From: JADDRA01 sp051005375
Lineage (GTDB): Bacteria > Actinomycetota > Acidimicrobiia > Acidimicrobiales > CADCSY01
Length of the DNA: 5,245 nt
Assembly (NCBI GenBank): GCA_051005375.1
Contig: JBPCJK010000006.1
Location: 1-5,245 of the forward strand
Direction of reading: 5' to 3'
Shown here: positions 1-5,245 of the stretch, piece after piece
Layout: each line of letters opens with the position of its first letter
Numbering within the stretch: the first letter of the stretch is position 1
Made by a program: the position numbers and the translations under genes
Notes under the pieces: model-generated
The model's database searches: none
What the model was told of the DNA's origin: nothing
Seen by the model: the letters and a program-made list of their open reading frames with translations, nothing else

Positions 1-822
1 GAGGCCCCGGTGCTGCTGTTCTCGGGGGGCAAGGACTCGGTGGTGATGCTTCGCCTGGCCGAAAAGGCCTTCTGGCCCGCCCCGCTGCCCATGGCCGTCA
101 TGCACATCGACACCGGCCACAACTTCCCCGAGGTGCTCGAATTCCGTGACCGGCGGGTGGCGGAGATGGGCCTGCGCCTGGTGGTGGCCTCGGTGCAGGA
201 CTCCATCGACGCCGGACGGGTGGTCGAGCAGCCTGGGGTGTCCCGCAACCGCCTGCAGACGACCACCCTGCTCGACGCCATCGCCGGCCACGGCTTCGAC
301 GCCGTCTTCGGTGGCGCCCGGCGCGACGAGGAGAAGGCTCGGGCCAAGGAGCGGTTCTTCAGCTTCCGTGACGAGTTCGGGCAGTGGGACCCGAAGAACC
401 AGCGCCCCGAGCTGTGGAACCTATACAACGGCCGTCACCACCGGGGCGAGCACATCCGGGTGTTCCCGCTCAGCAACTGGACCGAGCTCGACATCTGGCG
501 CTACATCGCCGCCGAGGGCCTGGAGCTGCCCTCGCTGTACTACGCCCACCGCCGGGAGGTGGTGCGCCGGGGGGGCATGCTCATGGGGACCTGTGAGTGG
601 CTGACCCCGAACGAGGGCGAAGAGGTGCTCGACACCCTGGTGCGCTACCGCACCGTGGGCGACGCCACCTGCACCGCGGCGGTGGAGTCGGCGGCCGCCA
701 CCCCCGAGGAGGTCATCGTGGAGGTGGCCGCCACCCGCATCACCGAGCGGGGCGCCACCCGGGCCGACGACCGCTTCTCCGAGGCGGCCATGGAGGACAG
801 GAAAAAAGAAGGATATTTCTGA
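1..822 (+). CDS. cysD: Sulfate adenylyltransferase subunit 2 (CysD), 5'-truncated by window edge
   Basis: This is the catalytic subunit of the heterodimeric ATP sulfurylase, which joins ATP and sulfate to give APS and pyrophosphate in the cytoplasm, with CysN as partner. The reading frame is open from base 1, so 273 residues are visible; by memory of the roughly 300-residue E. coli protein, about 28 N-terminal residues lie outside. The internal GTG at base 10 is not the real start. The PP-loop of the adenine-nucleotide alpha hydrolase fold, SGGKDS, is at visible residues 8-13, followed by HIDTGHNF (35-42), the highly conserved FGGARRDEEK (103-112) and WDPKNQRPELW (129-139), and VFPLSNWTE (154-162). 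The C-terminus ends KKEGYF, close to the KKRQGYF end of E. coli CysD. It overlaps cysN by one base (TGATG), which implies translational coupling. No truncation other than the window edge is seen. Confidence 0.97.
   Translation, partial: EAPVLLFSGGKDSVVMLRLAEKAFWPAPLPMAVMHIDTGHNFPEVLEFRDRRVAEMGLRLVVASVQDSIDAGRVVEQPGVSRNRLQTTTLLDAIAGHGFDAVFGGARRDEEKARAKERFFSFRDEFGQWDPKNQRPELWNLYNGRHHRGEHIRVFPLSNWTELDIWRYIAAEGLELPSLYYAHRREVVRRGGMLMGTCEWLTPNEGEEVLDTLVRYRTVGDATCTAAVESAAATPEEVIVEVAATRITERGATRADDRFSEAAMEDRKKEGYF
807..813 (+). promoter_or_regulatory. Ribosome binding site of cysN inside the end of cysD
   Basis: AGAAGGA lies 8 bases before the ATG at 822 and supports that start. It sits inside the last codons of cysD, in an A-rich patch (801-819) that is unlike the GC-rich surroundings. 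Confidence 0.75.
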
Positions 823-2078
823 TGGAGCTGTTGAGGTTGGCCACTGCGGGGTCGGTCGACGATGGCAAGTCGACCCTGATCGGGCGGCTGCTGTACGACT
901 CCAAGGCCATCTTCGAGGACCAGATGGAGGCGGTGGAGCGGGCTTCGGTCCAGCGGGGGGAGGAGACCAACCTGGCGCTCTTGGTCGACGGGCTGCGGGC
1001 CGAACGGGAGCAGGGCATCACCATCGACGTGGCCTACCGCTACTTCGCCACCCCGGCCCGGTCCTTCGTCATCGCCGACACTCCCGGCCACGTCCAGTAC
1101 ACCCGCAACATGGTCACCGGCGCCTCCACCGCCGACCTGGCCCTCATCCTCATCGATGCCCGCAAGGGCATCCTCGAGCAGAGCCGCCGCCATGCCTTCT
1201 TGGCCTCGCTGCTGCGGGTCCCCCACCTGGTGGTGTGCGTCAACAAGATGGACCTGGTCGACTACGACCAGGTGGTCTTCGAGGCCATCAAGGCCGAGTT
1301 CGCCGCCTTCGCCATGCGCTTGGACGTGACCGACCTGAGCTTCGTGCCCGTGTCCGCCCTCCACGGCGACAACGTGGTGCACCGCTCCGCGTCCATGCCC
1401 TGGTACGAGGGCGCCTCGCTGCTGCACCATCTCGAAGAGGTCCACATCGCCTCTGACCGCAACCTCATCGACGTCCGCTTCCCGGTGCAGTACGTCATTC
1501 GCCCTCGCACCGACGCCCACCACGACTACCGGGGCTACGCCGGACAGGTCGCCGGGGGGGTGCTCAAGGTCGGCGACGAGGTGGTGGTCCTGCCCTCGGG
1601 ATGGGCAACGACGATCGTGGCCATCGAGACCTCCGACGGCCCGGTGGTCGAGGCCTACGCCCCCATGTCGGTGACGCTGCGCCTGGCCGACGACCTCGAC
1701 GTGAGCCGGGGCGACCTCATCTGCCGGCCCCAGAACCGGCCCCACGTGGGCCACGACATCGAGGCCATGGTGTGTTGGATGCACGAACGCTCCTTGCGGG
1801 TCGGGGGCCGCTACGCCATCAACCACACCACCCGCAGCGCCCGGGCGGTGGTCGGCGCGCTGGCCTACCGCCTGGACATCAACACCCTGCACCGCCACGA
1901 GGACGCCACCAGCCTGGGGCTGAACGAGATCGGCCGGGCGCACCTGCGCACCACCGTCCCGTTGTTCTACGACGAGTACCGCCGCAACCGGGCCACCGGC
2001 AGCTTCATCCTCATCGACGAGGCCACCAACGCCACCGTGGCCGCCGGCATGATGCTCGATCCCAGCCAAGGAGGCTGA
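822..2078 (+). CDS. cysN: Sulfate adenylyltransferase subunit 1 (CysN), GTPase
   Basis: This is the GTP-binding subunit of ATP sulfurylase; GTP hydrolysis here drives APS synthesis by CysD. The 418-residue protein belongs to the EF-Tu-like translation-factor GTPases. All G motifs are present: P-loop GSVDDGKS at 10-17, switch I around GITID (65-69), DTPGH at 86-90, NKMD at 141-144 and the SAL element at 178-180. A beta-barrel domain 2 follows with DYRGYAG (235-241), then a domain 3 region from about residue 315. The ATG at 822 is chosen because it overlaps the cysD stop, has a Shine-Dalgarno sequence 8 bases upstream, and places the P-loop at residue 10. The protein lacks the roughly 25-residue N-terminal extension and the C-terminal tail of E. 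coli CysN (about 475 residues from memory). It ends after GMMLDP without a fused APS kinase; the kinase is the next, separate gene. Confidence 0.97.
   Translation: MELLRLATAGSVDDGKSTLIGRLLYDSKAIFEDQMEAVERASVQRGEETNLALLVDGLRAEREQGITIDVAYRYFATPARSFVIADTPGHVQYTRNMVTGASTADLALILIDARKGILEQSRRHAFLASLLRVPHLVVCVNKMDLVDYDQVVFEAIKAEFAAFAMRLDVTDLSFVPVSALHGDNVVHRSASMPWYEGASLLHHLEEVHIASDRNLIDVRFPVQYVIRPRTDAHHDYRGYAGQVAGGVLKVGDEVVVLPSGWATTIVAIETSDGPVVEAYAPMSVTLRLADDLDVSRGDLICRPQNRPHVGHDIEAMVCWMHERSLRVGGRYAINHTTRSARAVVGALAYRLDINTLHRHEDATSLGLNEIGRAHLRTTVPLFYDEYRRNRATGSFILIDEATNATVAAGMMLDPSQGG
2068..2074 (+). promoter_or_regulatory. Strong Shine-Dalgarno sequence upstream of cysC
   Basis: AAGGAGG overlaps the last codons of cysN. 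It is 12 bases before an ATG at 2087 but 35 bases before the GTG at 2110 that is in frame with cysC. The ATG frame as given reads only eight codons (MGGRRRLQ) and stops at 2111-2113, overlapping the GTG. The site therefore serves either a tiny coupling ORF or the true cysC start, if the base count in the adjacent G tract is wrong. Confidence 0.7.
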
Positions 2079-2088
2079 GAGCCACCAT

Positions 2089-2095
2089 GGGGGGG
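2089..2095 (+). repeat. G7 homopolymer between candidate cysC starts
   Basis: Seven G's immediately follow the AT of the ATG at 2087. One extra G would join this ATG in frame to cysC, giving a start of MGGATAAAVIPSG. The tract is a likely spot for a sequencing or assembly indel, or for slippage. Confidence 0.8.
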
Positions 2096-2109
2096 CGACG
2101 GCGGCTGCA

Positions 2110-2724
2110 GTGATCCCGTCCGGGCGGTCTGGTGCCCGCAACCTCACCTGGCACCACGGCGAGGTCGACCGGGCGTCCCGTTGGCGGGCGCTCGGGTCCA
2201 GTGGAGCCACCGTGTGGTTCACCGGGCTGTCGGGATCGGGCAAATCGTCGGTGGCCGCCGCCGTCGAACGCCGCCTGGTGGAAGCCGGGCGGCCCGCCTA
2301 CCTGCTCGACGGCGACAACGTCCGCTACGGCCTCAACTCCGATCTCGGCTTTGGCGACGACGACCGCACCGAGAACGTCCGCCGCCTGGGCGAGGTGGCC
2401 CGGCTCATGGCCGACGCCGGTCTGGTTGCCCTGGTTCCGGCCGTGAGCCCGTTCCGGGCGGGGCGAGACGCGGCACGGGCGGCCCATGTGGCCTCCGGCC
2501 TGGCGTTCTTCGAGATCCACCTCGCCACCACCCTGGAGGAATGCGAGCGGCGGGATCCCAAGGGCCTGTACGCCCGGGCTCGTTCCGGCCAGCTCGCCGG
2601 CCTCACCGGCGTCGACAGCCCCTACGAGGCGCCGGGTGCGCCGGAGCTGGTCCTGACCCCCGGCGATGGCGACCCTGGCGCCCAGGCCACGCTGGTCGTG
2701 GCCTTGTTGGGCCGCCATGGCTAG
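2110..2724 (+). CDS. cysC: Adenylylsulfate (APS) kinase CysC
   Basis: CysC phosphorylates APS at the 3' hydroxyl with ATP to make PAPS, using the product of the CysDN sulfurylase encoded just upstream. From the GTG at 2110 the protein has 204 residues, close to the family's usual 200. The Walker A motif GLSGSGKSS is at 39-47, DGDNVR at 67-72, GFGDDDRTENVRR at 80-92, and SPFRAGRD at 113-120; the serine there matches the phosphoserine position known in E. coli CysC. The C-terminal ERRDPKGLYARAR (146-158) and GVDSPYEAP (167-175) form the APS-binding lid region. The canonical RADR of the SPFRADR motif reads RAGR here, a small deviation. The start is unsure: the GTG has no good Shine-Dalgarno of its own, while an out-of-frame ATG at 2087 has a strong one. 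The enzyme core starts near residue 30, so the uncertainty does not touch catalysis. Confidence 0.95.
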   Translation: MIPSGRSGARNLTWHHGEVDRASRWRALGSSGATVWFTGLSGSGKSSVAAAVERRLVEAGRPAYLLDGDNVRYGLNSDLGFGDDDRTENVRRLGEVARLMADAGLVALVPAVSPFRAGRDAARAAHVASGLAFFEIHLATTLEECERRDPKGLYARARSGQLAGLTGVDSPYEAPGAPELVLTPGDGDPGAQATLVVALLGRHG

Positions 2725-2727
2725 CCA

Positions 2728-2779
2728 CCGTTCTGGCGTAATGAGTGTCGGATGGCGCAAGTGGTTGACGCCAGAACGG
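2728..2779 (+). terminator. Perfect 12-bp inverted repeat after cysC, possible end-of-operon structure
   Basis: CCGTTCTGGCGT (2728-2739) and ACGCCAGAACGG (2768-2779) are exact reverse complements separated by 28 bases, starting 3 bases after the cysC stop. The position at the end of a convergent operon suggests a transcription terminator or an mRNA 3'-end stabiliser. There is no T run after it and the loop is long, so it is not a classical intrinsic terminator. The loop holds a second segment that can pair further downstream. Confidence 0.5.
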
Positions 2780-2854
2780 GATGGGACGTTCCGGGCGACG
2801 CCATCTGTCTTGACGAGGGGCACCTTGGGTGAAAATCTGGCTGGCAGTCGGGCT

Positions 2855-2879
2855 CGGGGTGCTCCCGCCGTGCACCCCG
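2855..2879 (-). terminator. Probable terminator of the ettA/membrane-protein transcript
   Basis: CGGGGTGC (2855-2862) pairs perfectly with GCACCCCG (2872-2879) around a 9-base loop. Read on the minus strand it starts 9 bases after the stop of the small membrane-protein gene. A short TTTT run follows about 20 bases further (minus strand, near 2832-2835), which is too far for a textbook intrinsic terminator but fits the loose terminators of GC-rich bacteria. Confidence 0.5.
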
Positions 2880-2888
2880 GCCCGGCTC

Positions 2889-3224
2889 TCACGCCGTCGC
2901 CGAACCTCCGGCCCGGCGGCTACTCGCCCCGAGGGCGGCGGCGTCGCTGACCAGGCCCCGCACGACGTCCTCCTCGGCTCCCTGGTCGACCACCTGGCGG
3001 ATGCGGCGCTCGACCTGCTCGGCCAGCGCCTCCTGATCGTGAGCGACGGCCTCGGGGGCAGCGGTGACGGCGGTGACCAGGATGAGGCCGAGGGCGGCGG
3101 AGGCGGTGACCAGGCCGAAGGTGAGGGCGCCGCCGGTGGAGTCGGCGATGGACGTGACCACCATCCCGGCGATGCCGCTCACGCACACGGCGATGACCAG
3201 GCGCCGGACGGTGCGGGGCGCCAC
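2889..3224 (-). CDS. Small two-helix membrane protein, function unknown
   Basis: The 111-residue product is not one I can assign to a named family. The N-terminus is basic (RTVRR at about 4-8), followed by two likely membrane segments at about 9-27 and 33-56, joined by a short turn containing ADSTGG. The remainder (about 57-100) is a charged, helix-prone region (EALAEQVERRIRQVVDQ at 65-81) that should face the cytoplasm if the positive-inside rule holds. The GTG at 3224 is chosen because AGGAG (3236-3240 on the plus numbering) lies 11 bases upstream and because the frame further upstream overlaps ettA and reads as its shadow. The gene begins 7 bases after the ettA stop, so co-transcription and coupled translation are likely. 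GC-rich codon use is like its neighbours. A structural or accessory role is possible, but nothing in the sequence shows a specific function. Confidence 0.75.
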   Translation of the reverse strand: MAPRTVRRLVIAVCVSGIAGMVVTSIADSTGGALTFGLVTASAALGLILVTAVTAAPEAVAHDQEALAEQVERRIRQVVDQGAEEDVVRGLVSDAAALGASSRRAGGSATA

Positions 3225-3231
3225 CGAACCC

Positions 3232-4938
<1,707 letters not shown>

Positions 4939-4982
4939 GGGCCCTGACGGTACCGGCAGTCGCCGAAACTGTGGTGCAGTCA

Positions 4983-5018
4983 CCGACCGGCATCCGTGCT
5001 GGTACGGATGCCGGTCGG
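4983..5018 (-). repeat. Perfect 15-bp inverted repeat (hairpin) upstream of ettA
   Basis: CCGACCGGCATCCGT (4983-4997) and ACGGATGCCGGTCGG (5004-5018) are exact reverse complements around a 6-base loop. It ends 44 bases before the ettA ATG. As RNA this is a very stable stem. No T run follows on either strand, so a classical intrinsic terminator is not supported. It could end an upstream minus-strand transcript, act in the ettA leader, or be an intergenic palindromic repeat. Confidence 0.8.
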
Positions 5019-5037
5019 CTCGTGCGCTTTGGGGGGG

Positions 5038-5059
5038 TGCAACGGGCTTGGCCCGTGCA
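5038..5059 (-). repeat. Second hairpin upstream of ettA, next to a C7 tract
   Basis: TGCA plus CGGGC (5038-5041, 5043-5047) pairs with GCCCG plus TGCA (5051-5059), giving 9 bp with one bulged base (5042) and a 3-base loop. On the minus strand it is followed directly by seven C's (5031-5037), then 12 bases, then the 15-bp hairpin. Confidence 0.55.
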
Positions 5060-5245
5060 TCTTCAGTCTCGCGCCTCCTGCGTTGCTCTCGCAATAGCTG
5101 CTTTCCACATCTACCGAACCGTAACCATTCAGGTAGGTCCACCACCTGGGCTGTCGGGTGTGTGAAGATCTCAGATCTCATCTCCCACTGACCCGCACGG
5201 CGCCAGATCGCCCGAGGCTTCTCCGCCGTCGACGACAGCGGACGA

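Larger units (their letters stand above)
4939..5245. other. Upstream region of ettA without a supported gene
   Basis: About 307 bases lie between the ettA start and the window edge. No tRNA, tmRNA, SRP or RNase P RNA signature was recognised on either strand. The distal part (about 5089-5190) is visibly less GC-rich than the genes, as is usual for promoter regions. It contains two hairpins described separately, an inverted pair of half-sites CAGGT/ACCTG (5130-5134 and 5144-5148), and a tandem AGATCTC repeat (5166-5172 and 5173-5179). The ettA promoter is probably here, but I cannot point to convincing -35 and -10 boxes. The frame of ettA stays open on the minus strand right to the window edge; its translation is arginine-rich and unlike EttA. 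Confidence 0.6.

Noticed and set aside
645..2243. Long minus-strand open frame of 532 codons across cysD, cysN and cysC
   Set aside because: It is antisense to three well-supported genes, and its composition (rich in V, G, H, D) is typical of the reverse frame of GC-rich coding sequence.
2741..2950. Plus-strand small ORF from ATG 2741 (begins MSVGWRKWLTPER)
   Set aside because: It has no Shine-Dalgarno, starts inside the post-cysC inverted repeat, and runs antisense into the membrane-protein gene with arginine/proline-rich sequence.
4983..5059. 6C RNA or another known actinobacterial structured RNA
   Set aside because: The C run lies between the hairpins and not in their loops, as the 6C motif would require, and no other known RNA signature was recognised.
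5130..5148. Inverted half-sites CAGGT-N9-ACCTG as a repressor operator
   Set aside because: Five-base arms with a 9-base spacer are expected fairly often by chance, and no regulator gene or promoter box nearby supports it.
5166..5184. Tandem AGATCTC repeat
   Set aside because: Only two full copies and one partial copy; too short to call a repeat array or an attachment site.
4939..5245. Extension of the ettA frame upstream of ATG 4938 to the window edge without a stop
   Set aside because: The translation is arginine- and proline-rich, reads through both hairpins, and does not match the EttA N-terminus, which begins naturally at MAAQYIYTTRN. Open frames of this length are common by chance in GC-rich DNA.

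Overview
This window comes from a GC-rich bacterium, most likely an actinobacterium. The coding sequence is strongly biased to G or C at third positions, GTG starts occur, and the EttA and CysN protein sequences look actinobacterial. Acidimicrobiia is a plausible class, but that is an impression from the proteins and not something the sequence proves. The content is mostly housekeeping. I did not find a convincing new biological system; the points worth a second look are in gene starts and in the non-coding gaps.

Left part (1-2724, plus strand): a sulfate-activation operon, cysD-cysN-cysC. CysD (its N-terminus lies off the window) and CysN are the two subunits of ATP sulfurylase, which makes adenosine 5'-phosphosulfate (APS) from ATP and sulfate, with GTP hydrolysis by CysN driving the reaction. 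CysC then phosphorylates APS to PAPS, the donor for sulfate reduction or for sulfotransferases. cysD and cysN overlap by one base. cysN and cysC are separate genes, not a CysNC fusion. The start of cysC is uncertain: a well-placed ATG with a strong Shine-Dalgarno sequence is out of frame by one base across a run of seven G's.

Middle (2725-2888): a convergent gap. It holds a perfect 12-bp inverted repeat directly after cysC, with repeated complementary segments that allow alternative folds, and an 8-bp GC-rich hairpin followed by a short T run that probably ends the opposite-strand transcript.

Right part (2889-4938, minus strand): ettA, encoding an ABC-F ribosome-associated ATPase, followed 7 bases later by a small two-helix membrane protein of unknown function. 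The two are probably co-transcribed.

Right edge (4939-5245): about 300 bases upstream of ettA with no gene I can support. GC content dips in its distal part. It contains a perfect 15-bp inverted repeat with a 6-base loop and, 20 bases further from ettA, a second hairpin next to a C7 tract (minus strand). These lie in the probable ettA leader or promoter region.
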